Shown: in pieces, positions 18,783-27,720 of the stretch
Layout of the letters: every line of letters starts with the position of its first letter
Numbering within the stretch: position 1 is the first letter of the stretch
Assembly (NCBI RefSeq): GCF_900188145.1
Contig: NZ_FZOJ01000005.1
Coordinates: 1 to 64,000, forward strand
Reading direction: 5' to 3'
DNA: 64,000 bases
Source of the DNA: Anaerovirgula multivorans
GTDB lineage: Bacteria; Bacillota; Clostridia; Peptostreptococcales; Natronincolaceae
Position numbers and translations under genes: made by a program
The notes under the pieces: model-generated
The model's database searches: none
What the model saw: the letters and a program-made list of their open reading frames with translations, nothing else
What the model was told of the DNA's origin: nothing

Positions 18783-19307
18783 ATGGAATACTTTTTGATA
18801 CAACAAGACAAAAGATACATTCATGCACCAATTATATTAAACCTATTTAACAGAATAGACAGAAGACATATAAGCAAAGATTCCTCAACCAACATTCCAC
18901 GTATTTCCGTACTATACATCAAATCCAACAAAAATACCCAATTTATAGATTTATTAGATAGACAGTTGTTTCTTCTTTCGGATGAATTGAAAAAGCTGGT
19001 AGAAAAATACGAGCCTTACTTAAAGTTTAAAATCATGCAACTAATAGATGCAGAAAACTCAAAAACCGCTCAATACCATCTGCCAATATTAGATACGATA
19101 GACTGCTTATCTGAAAAGAGCGAATTAAATAGAGACAAAAGCATCATAAAACGAGCAGTATTAGAAGAGAAAAAAATAGAAGATAAAAGCATATTTAAAA
19201 TAGGAGGCGTATCCTCAACTTATGTTGCCATAAGACTGGACTTGGCTGAAAGCATACTACGAAGAGCCTTTAGCGGGATAAACCTAACCAGAGTGGAAGT
19301 GGAATAA
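18783..19307 (+). CDS. Imm11/DUF1629-like protein
   Basis: A 174-residue protein behind a GGAGG site. Its C-terminal half (LLDRQLFLLSDELKKLVEKY, then LPILDTIDCLSEKSELN, then IFKIGGVSSTYVAIRLDLAESILRRAF) follows the pattern of Imm11/DUF1629 proteins found near polymorphic toxins and DUF4280 genes in Firmicutes. It ends 14 bases before the DUF4280 gene, so it may be a tip adaptor or an immunity-type protein for that product. The assignment is from recall of the family pattern. Confidence 0.5.
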   Translation: MEYFLIQQDKRYIHAPIILNLFNRIDRRHISKDSSTNIPRISVLYIKSNKNTQFIDLLDRQLFLLSDELKKLVEKYEPYLKFKIMQLIDAENSKTAQYHLPILDTIDCLSEKSELNRDKSIIKRAVLEEKKIEDKSIFKIGGVSSTYVAIRLDLAESILRRAFSGINLTRVEVE

Positions 19308-19320
19308 AGGAGGGTTATGC

Positions 19321-20571
19321 ATGTCTGAATCAGAAGGAAAAGAATATTTAGTAAGAGGAGCACTTTTAAAGTGTGTAATGGGAGCACCTGGAGGAGGTGT
19401 GGTGGAATTTGGAAGTCATAAAAGAAGAGCCAATTTAACCAACTGTCATGGCTGCTATACCCAGTATGCAGAAGAATCAGAAGGAAAAAAACCAATGTTA
19501 AATCAAGGCGATTGTAAACCCGAAGTAAATATCATGTCCTTTGGTGTGTGTTATAACCATTTTAATAAAAATACAAATCCAACAGTTACCTATGAATTAG
19601 AAAAAGATGGTGGTGTTACCAGAGTTACGGGAAAAGAATGTACACCTAAATTTATCGGTAGAGAGTGGGAAGGATGTAAAGAAGATACATTTATAGATGG
19701 CAAACCAGCCCTTACAATGCAGTCCTATATATTTTGTGAAAATGGCGGCGTTATTATACCAGAAACTTCAGGGCAAGAAGAAATAGATGCACCAGAAAAG
19801 CAAGCTGAAACAGAAGCAGAGACTGGACAGGAAGCGACTGAAGCAAATAATATGCCTGGTGCTATAGGGGAAACGGGTAAACCTGTAGGATTATCCCAAA
19901 CAGATGCAGCAGCAATATTAGTGCTAGAGAAACTATTCTCTGAGTATGAGTTAAAGAAAGATGCATCAGGGACGGATGCTACGATAAGAGAAATACAAAG
20001 AATACAGCAAAAAAATAGTATTCCTATAACAGACTATTCTTTTGCTAGCGAAAAGAAAACAACGCGTGTATCAATTGACTATGTTCAAAGCTTTAGAGTT
20101 GAAGATATACATAAGCTTCATAAAAAAGATGATATGATGATCTATTTAGCAGGACTAATCCCAGGAGTTGGACCTGTATTAGGAGGTTTGAGTTCGTTGG
20201 CTGTTGAGCAAGAACAAAATGAAAAAATATCAGCTCGTAATGTAGCAAAAAATACTGCATTAGGAATACTGAACGTTGAAAAACCATTGCCTGGGTTTAT
20301 AGTGTCAGCGGAGGACACCCGCCGCAATTTAATAAAAGATAAAAAGGATACCTATAATAGCGATGGAATAACTATACAAGAAAATGATACCTATGTTCAA
20401 ATAAGAACTGTTACAAATCAGGGATTGAGGACTGCAACAATAAAGGCATACATCCGAAATGATGAAATTCTAGAGTATCAAGAATTCAACTCAAATGATG
20501 TTACTGTACCTAGACAGCTTTCCTATGAAAACATGATAAAATCTAAATGGAAAAAAGAAGGTTATGAATAA
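19321..20571 (+). CDS. DUF4280 PAAR-like tip protein with C-terminal extension
   Basis: A 416-residue protein. Residues 1-145 are a DUF4280 PAAR-like domain: VRGALLKCVMGAPGG, then NCHGCYT, DCKPEVNIMSFGVC, and a final cluster CTPKFIGREWEGCK and TMQSYIFCENGG. Such domains cap the VgrG spike. A Glu-rich linker (about 146-180) leads to a 230-residue C-terminal region with a hydrophobic glycine-rich segment (YLAGLIPGVGPVLGGLSSLA), which I cannot assign to a toxin family. This tip-plus-extension layout is typical of specialised effectors. The small membrane protein downstream could be its immunity protein. Confidence 0.75.
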   Translation: MSESEGKEYLVRGALLKCVMGAPGGGVVEFGSHKRRANLTNCHGCYTQYAEESEGKKPMLNQGDCKPEVNIMSFGVCYNHFNKNTNPTVTYELEKDGGVTRVTGKECTPKFIGREWEGCKEDTFIDGKPALTMQSYIFCENGGVIIPETSGQEEIDAPEKQAETEAETGQEATEANNMPGAIGETGKPVGLSQTDAAAILVLEKLFSEYELKKDASGTDATIREIQRIQQKNSIPITDYSFASEKKTTRVSIDYVQSFRVEDIHKLHKKDDMMIYLAGLIPGVGPVLGGLSSLAVEQEQNEKISARNVAKNTALGILNVEKPLPGFIVSAEDTRRNLIKDKKDTYNSDGITIQENDTYVQIRTVTNQGLRTATIKAYIRNDEILEYQEFNSNDVTVPRQLSYENMIKSKWKKEGYE

Positions 20572-20584
20572 AGAGAGGTGTTAT

Positions 20585-20881
20585 ATGAATACAAAAAAAC
20601 TTTATGGCAACAGTAAATGTCCTAGTTGCGGCAAATATTGTATTACCTATAAAGAAAAGATGAAATTAATTGATTATAGGTTTACACATGAATGTAAAGA
20701 ATGCGGAGGAACAATACAACTCCCTGCATGGCATGCACTGTTGTTTTTATCTGAACTTGGATTGATGCTTTTTTTAGCAATTAAGTTTAATTTAAATACT
20801 TGGCAGGCAATTACGTTAGGATTAGCATTATATTTATTCATAAGATTTATTCAACTTCCATTTATACCTATAAAAGGTTAG
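20585..20881 (+). CDS. Small zinc-ribbon membrane protein, candidate immunity protein
   Basis: A 98-residue protein starting at ATG 20585 (GAGAGGTG eight bases before), not at the upstream in-frame ATG at 20564, which lies inside the previous gene. It has two CxxC pairs (KCPSCGKYC and ECKECGGTIQ), a treble-clef-like zinc site, followed by two membrane helices (about 43-62 and 68-85). It is 13 bases after the PAAR-like gene. A small membrane protein in this place often protects against the paired toxin. No family name is supported. Confidence 0.6.
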   Translation: MNTKKLYGNSKCPSCGKYCITYKEKMKLIDYRFTHECKECGGTIQLPAWHALLFLSELGLMLFLAIKFNLNTWQAITLGLALYLFIRFIQLPFIPIKG

Positions 20882-21131
20882 TGCTATGACGTAACGAACC
20901 GAGAGGATGAGGGATGGCTTGTATAGAATAAGAGTATAGATGCATCAATTCATTCAGTATATTATAGGGTAGGTGAACTAATTCTCTCTTATCGATTTTT
21001 ATTTTTCAGTAGAATCATGAAATATAGTAGATAATAGAGCAATTTAAAATTCTATATAACTATGGCAACTGCTAGAAGGGAATGATAGGAAATGAGATAA
21101 TCACATATCTTTGCCATTATGGGTAGTAGGG

Positions 21132-21425
21132 ATGGAATATGCACATTATTTGATTGTTGAAAAGAAAGCAAAAGTATCAGAGCCTTATTATAGAGAGACA
21201 AACTATGGTCAGGGTGATCCTTATGAAGAATTTTTTCCAGTAAATATATTAAGAACTTGGGTTTATGACTTAGATTCAGAAAGACATAAATTGAAGATGG
21301 AGATTGTTGAAGAATTTGCTCGACAAGGAGTGAATTACTGGGATACAGAGATCAATAAATCTACCCTTGAAGGAATTAAAAAGCGTTATCCCGATACATG
21401 GGAAGAATATATAAAGAAATATTAA
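21132..21425 (+). CDS. Small unrecognised protein, possible immunity gene or remnant
   Basis: A 97-residue frame if started at ATG 21132; the frame is open to a TTG at 21111. It contains NYGQGDPYEEFFPVN, then DLDSERHKLKMEIVEEFARQGVNYW, a plausible soluble fold. The ribosome-binding site is poor and it is isolated by 230 bases of non-coding sequence. It could be an orphan immunity gene left by effector cassette exchange. Confidence 0.4.
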   Translation: MEYAHYLIVEKKAKVSEPYYRETNYGQGDPYEEFFPVNILRTWVYDLDSERHKLKMEIVEEFARQGVNYWDTEINKSTLEGIKKRYPDTWEEYIKKY

Positions 21426-21447
21426 GACTAGGGTTAAGCAATATAAC

Positions 21448-21575
21448 TGTTAATCAAGTAAAAAAAGGATAAGTTCACAAATATTAGAATAGAGGGAGGG
21501 CATCTTGTAAGAAGCCATAAAGACGGTAATGGACGTGTCCTGTATGACTGTCGGATGCCCTCATCTGTGTAAAAT
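21448..21575 (+). other. Cassette remnant or structured leader upstream of the second VgrG
   Basis: Two readings fit. A start-less frame ending at a TAA encodes HKDGNGRVLYDCRMPSSV, which resembles the C-terminal end of a displaced effector. The same stretch has perfect 9-base inverted ends (GAGGGCATC at 21496-21504 and GATGCCCTC at 21554-21562) enclosing 49 bases, which could fold as an RNA. I cannot decide between them. The region lies 48-175 bases before the VgrG start. Confidence 0.35.
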
Positions 21576-21622
21576 TCTTATCAGGTTTTACACCAAGAAG
21601 TATCAAAAGGGGTGTGGGATAA

Positions 21623-24058
21623 ATGGAATTTTTAGGATACGATAGAATAAGAGTAAAATGCCCATGGGGTTTACAAACATTAAAGGATCTGGAAATCAAT
21701 ATCGAACCCAATCAACATGCAACAGTTAGATTTACAGGCATAGTAGATGAGAAGACAGGACTTAGCACAATTGAAAAAAACGTGGAGCATGACCAGATAC
21801 AGGTGGTAGAAATTGATGAAAATGACAAAGAAAAAGTCATCTTTACCGCCGAAGTATTAGATGTAGATATTAAAGAAGAAAACGGCATATATCATATAGA
21901 AGCAAAAGGCATATCAGGAACATTCTATTTAGATATAGAAAAGAAAAGCAGATCCTTTCAAAACACAGCCATGACCTACAGAGACGTAATAAAACAAGTA
22001 ATAAAAGACACATCAAAAAGTGATGCCATCTTTGAAGCAGGAGAAAAAGAGTCAATATCCGTTCCACGAATACAATACAGAGAAAGCGATTGGATCTTTA
22101 TTAAAAGAATGGCCAGCCATTCTGGCGCTGTAGTGGTGCCAGAAGTAACCGAAATCAGATCCCGGTTTTGGTTTGGCATGCCCCAGGGAGAAAAAAGAAA
22201 AATCAGTTCAGATGTAGAATACAAAGTATGGAAAGATATAGATCGCTATAGAGAAATGGCAGGAGAAAGAAAAGGATATAGACCAGAAGATTTCTTTTAC
22301 TACGAAATCAAAACAGGAGAAGCCTACAACATAGGAGATAAAGTAACCTTTAAAAACAAAGAAATGATCATCACCTCAAAAAAAGCCAAAATGGAAAAAG
22401 GATTATGGACCTATACCTATATATTAGGCTTTCAACCGGGCTTCGGATTAAAAAAGCAATACAACCACATCATAAGCGGTATGTCCATAAAGGGGAAAGT
22501 GCTGGACACCCAAGGAGAAAACCTAAAAGTACATTTAGATATAGACAAAGCCCAGGATAAAAACACCGCCTATTGGTATAAATATATTCCCCCAACAGGC
22601 AACACCATGTACTGCATGCCCAAAATAGGAACAGAAGTAGCCTTGTATTTCTCCAACGAAAAAGAAGAAAGTGCAGAAGTCATCGGCTGTGTCAGAACCA
22701 ACGGAAGCCAATGTAAAGGAACCTCCAACCCCAACAACAGATACCTAACAACAGAACACAACAAACAAATGGCATTATTACCAGGATTAATCTCCTTTAC
22801 AGGGGTAGGAACAGAAGATCACCCATTAAAAATCACATTACAAGATAAAATAGAAGAAGAAATACAAGAACCAATAGAAAAAGGAATAAAATTCGAAAGT
22901 CATCAATCCTTCCTATTAAAAGCCAAAGGAAAAATAGAGCTATTTGCAGAAAAAAAGATTATGATCAACGCACCTACCTATGTAGGCATGTTAAAAGGCA
23001 AAAGAGGCAGTGCAAAAGTATTTACATTGAGTGATGAATTTAATATCTTAGGTGAAAATACATATCTTTATGGAAGAAAATCCGAACTATTTCCACAATA
23101 TGATGATGCTCCTGTTAAGAAACCGTTTAATTGGAAGAAACTTATCGTAAATGTACTAGTAGCAGCTGTTGTAGTAGTAGCTGTTGCCTTTAGCATGGGA
23201 GTAGTTGGAGGACTTATGTTGGGTACGGTGGCATTAGCAATTAAAGGAACGTTTGCTGTAAAGGCTGTAGTTGGTTTGGCAACTTTGGCATTCGGAGGAT
23301 CTTGTGTTTGGGGAGGATATGAAATTTATAAAACGGCAGCAGAGGATATTAAAAATGGAGAAGTTCGAGAAGGATATGATTATGTAATTCCTGCTGCAAA
23401 AACAACATTTTGGAAAGGAACAGAACTACTATTATTTCCAGCATTCAAGGGAAAAAAGATCGTAGTATGGGGAAAAAATGTGGGTAAAACTGTTCTAATG
23501 GATAATACGAGAAGATTTTTAGGATATGTATCTACTGGGAGATCTAGAGAAGAAGATTGGGTTAAGGATTTTATTTCAGAGGCAGCAGAAGATGTACCAA
23601 AAGCTGCTGCCACTAACTTAGGTCCCGGTGCTGCTGGATGGCAAGGTGAGGCAGTAAATGTGGTTAAAGATCGAGCTTTCGATAAAGTAAAAGACCGTTC
23701 TAATAGAAAAGAAAATGAATTACCCAAAATAGAAAATAATACTTTTACTGACCACCCCGGAATTGTAGCACATAACGCTATGCGTGAAGAAAAGGCAAAA
23801 GCTCGGGAAGAACGGGATAGCTGGAGTCCAGAAAAATGGGGAAGATGGAAGGCAGAGGAGGATAGGATTGATCCCGATGGAAAAAGTCGGAGAAATCAAG
23901 AACAAGCTGAACGGATAGCACCAAAAGCCCCCTACACAGATGTAGATTGGCAAGAGCTTTATGGGATAGAAGCTGGTTATGAAGAGAAAATGAAAGAGCT
24001 AAAGGAGCAAGAAAAAAAACAGCAACAAAGACATGATAGTCCTGTGCCTTCATTTTAA
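21623..24058 (+). CDS. VgrG-like spike 2 fused to a transmembrane and C-terminal effector-type extension
   Basis: An 811-residue protein. Residues 1-485 match VgrG 1 in plan: NQHATVRFTGIV, YRESDWIFIKRMASHSGA, an OB region (TAYWYKYIPPTGNTMYCMPK) and a needle tail (FLLKAKGKIELFAEKKIMIN). From about 505 to 560 come two or more hydrophobic helices (VLVAAVVVVAVAFSMGVVGG and a second). The remaining 250 residues are polar and charged, with SWSPEKWGRWKAEEDRIDPD and a Glu/Lys-rich end. This is the architecture of a transmembrane-domain effector VgrG that needs an Eag-type chaperone, and a DUF1795-like gene lies upstream. No catalytic motif is recognised, so toxicity is inference. Confidence 0.75.
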   Translation: MEFLGYDRIRVKCPWGLQTLKDLEINIEPNQHATVRFTGIVDEKTGLSTIEKNVEHDQIQVVEIDENDKEKVIFTAEVLDVDIKEENGIYHIEAKGISGTFYLDIEKKSRSFQNTAMTYRDVIKQVIKDTSKSDAIFEAGEKESISVPRIQYRESDWIFIKRMASHSGAVVVPEVTEIRSRFWFGMPQGEKRKISSDVEYKVWKDIDRYREMAGERKGYRPEDFFYYEIKTGEAYNIGDKVTFKNKEMIITSKKAKMEKGLWTYTYILGFQPGFGLKKQYNHIISGMSIKGKVLDTQGENLKVHLDIDKAQDKNTAYWYKYIPPTGNTMYCMPKIGTEVALYFSNEKEESAEVIGCVRTNGSQCKGTSNPNNRYLTTEHNKQMALLPGLISFTGVGTEDHPLKITLQDKIEEEIQEPIEKGIKFESHQSFLLKAKGKIELFAEKKIMINAPTYVGMLKGKRGSAKVFTLSDEFNILGENTYLYGRKSELFPQYDDAPVKKPFNWKKLIVNVLVAAVVVVAVAFSMGVVGGLMLGTVALAIKGTFAVKAVVGLATLAFGGSCVWGGYEIYKTAAEDIKNGEVREGYDYVIPAAKTTFWKGTELLLFPAFKGKKIVVWGKNVGKTVLMDNTRRFLGYVSTGRSREEDWVKDFISEAAEDVPKAAATNLGPGAAGWQGEAVNVVKDRAFDKVKDRSNRKENELPKIENNTFTDHPGIVAHNAMREEKAKAREERDSWSPEKWGRWKAEEDRIDPDGKSRRNQEQAERIAPKAPYTDVDWQELYGIEAGYEEKMKELKEQEKKQQQRHDSPVPSF

Positions 24059-24168
24059 AGATGAGAAAATAAGTCTCTCATTGTGTTATAGTTTGTTCAA
24101 GTATTTTCAATGCTTTTTATGTAAAAGAATAAAATATTAAATTATAAAAATAGAAAGAGGGAGATATC

Positions 24169-25323
24169 ATGAAAAAAATTATATCTTTAAGTTTAATCCT
24201 CATGATGATGTTTTCAATGGTAGGATGTAATGATAACAAATTGGAAGCAAAGGATAATGAGATGGAGGTAAATGAAATGAAGAGAGAAAATATAGAGTAC
24301 AGATTAAGCACTATTGCAGTTCACAATATGCTAATCAAAGGAGATGGTAGTCTATGGACATGGGGAGATAATGCCCAAGGGCAATTAGGAGATGGAACAG
24401 AGGAAAGTAAATATGTACCAGTAAAGATTATGAAGCATGTAGTAGAAGTAGCAGGGGGATTTACACATAGTATGGCAATAAAAAGTGATGGCAGCCTATG
24501 GACATGGGGAAGGAATGCAGAGGGGCAGCTAGGAGATGAAAGAGGGTATGGTGAACATAAGGAGCCACTGAAAATCATGGATGATGTAGAGGCCATAGCA
24601 GCAGGCGGGGCACACAGCATGGCAATAAAAAGTGATGGCAGTCTATGGACGTGGGGATGGAATGAATCCGGCGAGCTAGGAGATGGCACCACCAACAATA
24701 CAAATGAACCAGTAAAAATCATGGAGGATGTAAAAGCAGTAGCCGCAGGTTTGAGCTACAGCATGGCAATCAAAAAGGATGGTAGTTTATGGGGATGGGG
24801 ACGAAATGATTATGGTCAGTTAGGCGATGGAACCAATGAAGACAAAAGAGAACCAGTAAAGATTATGGATGATGTTATCAAAGTATCAGCATCAGGTTTA
24901 GTTCATAGTATGGCAATAAAAAGTGATGGCAGTTTATGGGGATGGGGAATTAATGAGTATGGCGAGCTAGGAGATGGAACCAATGAGGATAAAAATACAC
25001 CAGTAAAGATTATGGATGATGTAGTAGAAGTAGCCGCAGGTCATGGACATAATATAGCAATAAAAAGTGATGGCAGTCTATGGGCATGGGGACTTAATGA
25101 GTATGGATCGCTAGGAGATAGAACCAATGAGGATAGAAATAAACCAGTAAAGATTATGGATAATGTAGTAGAAGTAGCCGCAGGTTCGGGGCATAGCATG
25201 GCGATAAAAAGTGATGGCAGCCTATGGACATGGGGAGGTAATATGAGCGGTGAACGAGGAGATGAAACAAAGGAGTATAGAAACAAGCCGGTGAAAATCA
25301 TGGATAATGTATTTGAGAATTAA
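24169..25323 (+). CDS. RCC1-repeat lipoprotein
   Basis: A 384-residue protein with a lipoprotein signal ending in a lipobox (SMVGC). Seven RCC1-type repeats follow, each with DGSLWTWG or close variant, then a GQLGDGT block and a VPVKIMDDVVEVAAG block. They should form a seven-bladed propeller on the outer membrane face of the cell. High repeat identity suggests recent duplication or gene conversion. It begins 110 bases after the VgrG 2 gene. A role as surface scaffold, receptor or decoy is possible but unproven. Confidence 0.8.
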   Translation: MKKIISLSLILMMMFSMVGCNDNKLEAKDNEMEVNEMKRENIEYRLSTIAVHNMLIKGDGSLWTWGDNAQGQLGDGTEESKYVPVKIMKHVVEVAGGFTHSMAIKSDGSLWTWGRNAEGQLGDERGYGEHKEPLKIMDDVEAIAAGGAHSMAIKSDGSLWTWGWNESGELGDGTTNNTNEPVKIMEDVKAVAAGLSYSMAIKKDGSLWGWGRNDYGQLGDGTNEDKREPVKIMDDVIKVSASGLVHSMAIKSDGSLWGWGINEYGELGDGTNEDKNTPVKIMDDVVEVAAGHGHNIAIKSDGSLWAWGLNEYGSLGDRTNEDRNKPVKIMDNVVEVAAGSGHSMAIKSDGSLWTWGGNMSGERGDETKEYRNKPVKIMDNVFEN

Positions 25324-25442
25324 GTAAGAAAATACCATTTTCCTCCATCACATAGCTATAGTGTTTTAAAATACATAACTTATAGAAGCATTAATACTGT
25401 ATATATGTGAAATTAGGTTTAAAAAAAGGAGTAAAAGAATTT

Positions 25443-26405
25443 ATGATTAATAAACTAAACAGTTATCATAAAAAGCTAGCGGCACACAAAGAAATGGATT
25501 CTCAAATAAAGGGAAAGTCAACAGAAAAGCAAGAAGGAAATCAAAAATTTCTATCCATAAAATACATGATGGTACTTACAGTCATAGCTATTTTTATAAA
25601 AGAAATAACAACAAGCACTGTACTGGGATTTGCCATAGCCATAATCATTACCCCCATTGTATACCATGTAATACCAGCAGAAGATAATAAGCTAAAAATG
25701 AAAGCAGAACAATATTTAAAGAAAAGGTACAAAATCCCTATGAAAGTAAAAGTAGTTGAGGAGTGTGGAAACTCAGAAGAAGACTCCAATCTGTTAACAA
25801 AAGGAAAAGATCCTACAGGAATTAATTTTTATATTTTTACAGAAAACAACCCCATAACAGATGCCTATTTTACTAGTTATTGGGAGAAAAAAATACAAGA
25901 AGAACTAATAAAATACCTAGAAGAGAAAGAACTAATAAAAAAATCAAAGGAAAACCAAGCCAAAGTATTTTTATATGCAGAGACAACAATAGATCTCTAT
26001 GAAGACTATGAAACACCCCCTCCCTATGAAGTACTTAGCCAAAGAGTCATGCAACAAGAAGAGGGAGCGTATCCTATGGGAATAACATATAATGCAATAG
26101 AAATGTCAAAGGAGGAACAGACACAAATAACATACCATATACTAAAATTCATCCACGATAACAAGTATATACCTACGAGCTTAAGCTTATGTATACAGAA
26201 TACCTTTATAAAAAATCTACAACCATCCGATATAGAGGACATAGTAAAAAAAGAAGCTATTAATAGTGTAGAAGAGAAACTTAAAAAAGAAGGAACCACT
26301 GTAAAACCCAAAATGCAATTTGATATTGTAACCATGATTATACTATTATTTACTGTTATTGTATTATCGGTGGGAGTATTTGGATTAAGCCTTTTTATAT
26401 TTTAA
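25443..26405 (+). CDS. Unrecognised membrane protein
   Basis: A 320-residue protein. The frame is open from 25407, but AAAGGAG at 25425-25431 supports the ATG at 25443. Two N-terminal membrane segments (about residues 39-70) precede a charged soluble region, and one helix lies at the extreme C-terminus (TMIILLFTVIVLSVGVFGLS). No domain is recognised. Its place behind the effector-VgrG and RCC1 genes makes it a candidate for a cell-envelope protection protein. Confidence 0.55.
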   Translation: MINKLNSYHKKLAAHKEMDSQIKGKSTEKQEGNQKFLSIKYMMVLTVIAIFIKEITTSTVLGFAIAIIITPIVYHVIPAEDNKLKMKAEQYLKKRYKIPMKVKVVEECGNSEEDSNLLTKGKDPTGINFYIFTENNPITDAYFTSYWEKKIQEELIKYLEEKELIKKSKENQAKVFLYAETTIDLYEDYETPPPYEVLSQRVMQQEEGAYPMGITYNAIEMSKEEQTQITYHILKFIHDNKYIPTSLSLCIQNTFIKNLQPSDIEDIVKKEAINSVEEKLKKEGTTVKPKMQFDIVTMIILLFTVIVLSVGVFGLSLFIF

Positions 26406-26538
26406 ACCTTACTGAATTTCCAGGTTAAAAATAACTATCATCAGTTATTTTTAGAGACTACCGTGGCTTTATGCTGGCAAATATTAAAAAGAAAAAGATG
26501 AGCTTTATAATAATGTATACAAGGAAGAGAAATAGAAG

Positions 26539-26703
26539 ATGGAAAAAATGATATTATTCAGCCTAGTCTTTATTATGTCCTTTTCACTAATAGGATGTAG
26601 TAAAGATAAATGGAGAGTTAATGAGTATGGTCAGCTGGGAAATGGAACTTTAGAGAATAAACTCAAACCAGTAAAAATTATGGATAATGTATTAAAGAAT
26701 TAA
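26539..26703 (+). pseudogene. Internally deleted RCC1 lipoprotein gene
   Basis: A 54-codon frame reads a lipoprotein signal (FSLIGCSKDK) fused directly to half of one RCC1 repeat (NEYGQLGNGT) and the closing KPVKIMDNVLKN. This matches the first and last parts of the intact gene at 24169-25323 and lacks everything between. It looks like a duplicate collapsed by recombination between repeats. Confidence 0.6.
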
Positions 26704-26744
26704 GAAGCGTTGTCTATATCATGGAAATAAAGGATGAGGAAGCT

Positions 26745-26783
26745 ATGAAAGAAGCAAAGAGACAAACCTCTTGCTTCTTTCAT
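26745..26783 (+). terminator. Strong hairpin, probable terminator of the RCC1 region
   Basis: ATGAAAGAAGCAAAGAG (26745-26761) pairs with CTCTTGCTTCTTTCAT (26768-26783) with one bulge. The following T-run is weak. It closes the injection-system neighbourhood before the first mobile element. Confidence 0.55.
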
Positions 26784-26843
26784 ATATTTAATTCATAAAA
26801 TAGAAAAGTCCGATTTATGAAATAAGAAGGAGTAGGTACCTTT

Positions 26844-27720
26844 AATTATAGGGACGGTTCTATTGATTAGTCATTTCTTTTGTAGTAGAATAGAGGAAAA
26901 ACATAAAGGAGTAATCAGAATGCCAAGAACTGCAAGAGTGAAAAGTAAAAGTGGTATATATCATGTAATAATTAGAGGCACAAATAGACAGGAGATATTT
27001 CATGATGATGAGGATTGCTTAAGATTCCTTGAAACTTTAGCAAAATATAAAGTGAAAAGTGAAATTAAGATATATGGTTGGTGTTTGATGAATAATCACA
27101 TACATTTACTTGTTAAAGAAGGTAAAGAGGAGCTTGCAACAACTATGAAGAGAATAGGTGTAAGCTTTGTAGGATATTATCATTGTAAATATGATACGAC
27201 AGGGCATTTATTTCAAGACAGGTATAAAAGTGAGAATGTGGAAAGTGAAGAATATCTTATGACAGTAATTCGGTATATACATCAGAATCCTATAAAAGCT
27301 GGACTTGTAAGTAAACCTCAAGATTGGAAATGGAGTAGTTATTCAGAATACTATGGAAAGAAATTATATCCGCAAGAACTATTAGATAGTGAGCTGATAC
27401 TGAAATTATTCTCAGAAGATAATGAAATTGCGGAAAAAAGATTCAAGGAATTTAATGAGCAAGAAAATGAAGATAATTGTTTAGATGATGTTATTACTAC
27501 AAGACTGAGAGACGAAGATGTAAGGTTAGAAATTAAAAAGATAATATCAGGGATTAATGTAGGGCAAATAAAGAGTTTACCAAAAGATCAAAGGAATAAG
27601 ATAATTAAAAAGGCTAAATGCATAGAAGGAGTAACGCAGCGCCAATTGGCTAGGGTTTTAGGAGTTTCACAAGCTCTTATATCAATCACTTAACATAATC
27701 ACAAGAACCGTCCCTGCGAT
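26844..27720 (+). mobile_element. Full-length RAYT-type element with 18-bp terminal inverted repeats
   Basis: The element starts AATTATAGGGACGGTTCT and ends with AGAACCGTCCCTGCGAT; the ends are inverted repeats of each other. It carries one transposase gene. Three shorter relatives with the same ends lie at 31800-32215, 38819-39257 and 50270-50709. The right end abuts a broken IS91-type transposase, so the element probably inserted into it. Confidence 0.75.
26920..27693 (+). CDS. RAYT-type (Y1/HUH, REP-associated) transposase
   Basis: A 257-residue protein from ATG 26920 behind AAAGGAG; the frame is open from a TTG at 26863. It has the Y1 transposase HUH motif (NNHIHLLVKEG), the catalytic tyrosine in VIRYIHQNPIKAGLV, and the RAYT-typical MPRTARVKSKSGIYHVIIRG start. 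The C-terminus adds a helix-turn-helix-like segment (GVTQRQLARVLGVSQALISI) found in the longer RAYT types. All catalytic residues seem intact, so it may still act and could mobilise the deleted copies. Confidence 0.85.
   Translation: MPRTARVKSKSGIYHVIIRGTNRQEIFHDDEDCLRFLETLAKYKVKSEIKIYGWCLMNNHIHLLVKEGKEELATTMKRIGVSFVGYYHCKYDTTGHLFQDRYKSENVESEEYLMTVIRYIHQNPIKAGLVSKPQDWKWSSYSEYYGKKLYPQELLDSELILKLFSEDNEIAEKRFKEFNEQENEDNCLDDVITTRLRDEDVRLEIKKIISGINVGQIKSLPKDQRNKIIKKAKCIEGVTQRQLARVLGVSQALISIT

Noticed and set aside
21448..21575. c-di-GMP or other known riboswitch before VgrG 2
   Set aside because: The inverted ends are clear but none of the conserved cores I know (GEMM-I/II, T-box, SAM, cobalamin) can be seen.
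1000..24058. Prophage tail or R-type tailocin
   Set aside because: There are no capsid, terminase, tape-measure, holin or endolysin genes, while PAAR-like tip, FHA/PP2C, Hsp70 and VgrG-effector genes are typical of injection systems.
1000..24058. Canonical T6SS
   Set aside because: TssJLM, ClpV and clear TssA/E/F/G are not visible, and the host looks monoderm.
24321..24722. Minus-strand frames within the RCC1 gene
   Set aside because: They are antisense shadows of the repeat units, without start signals.
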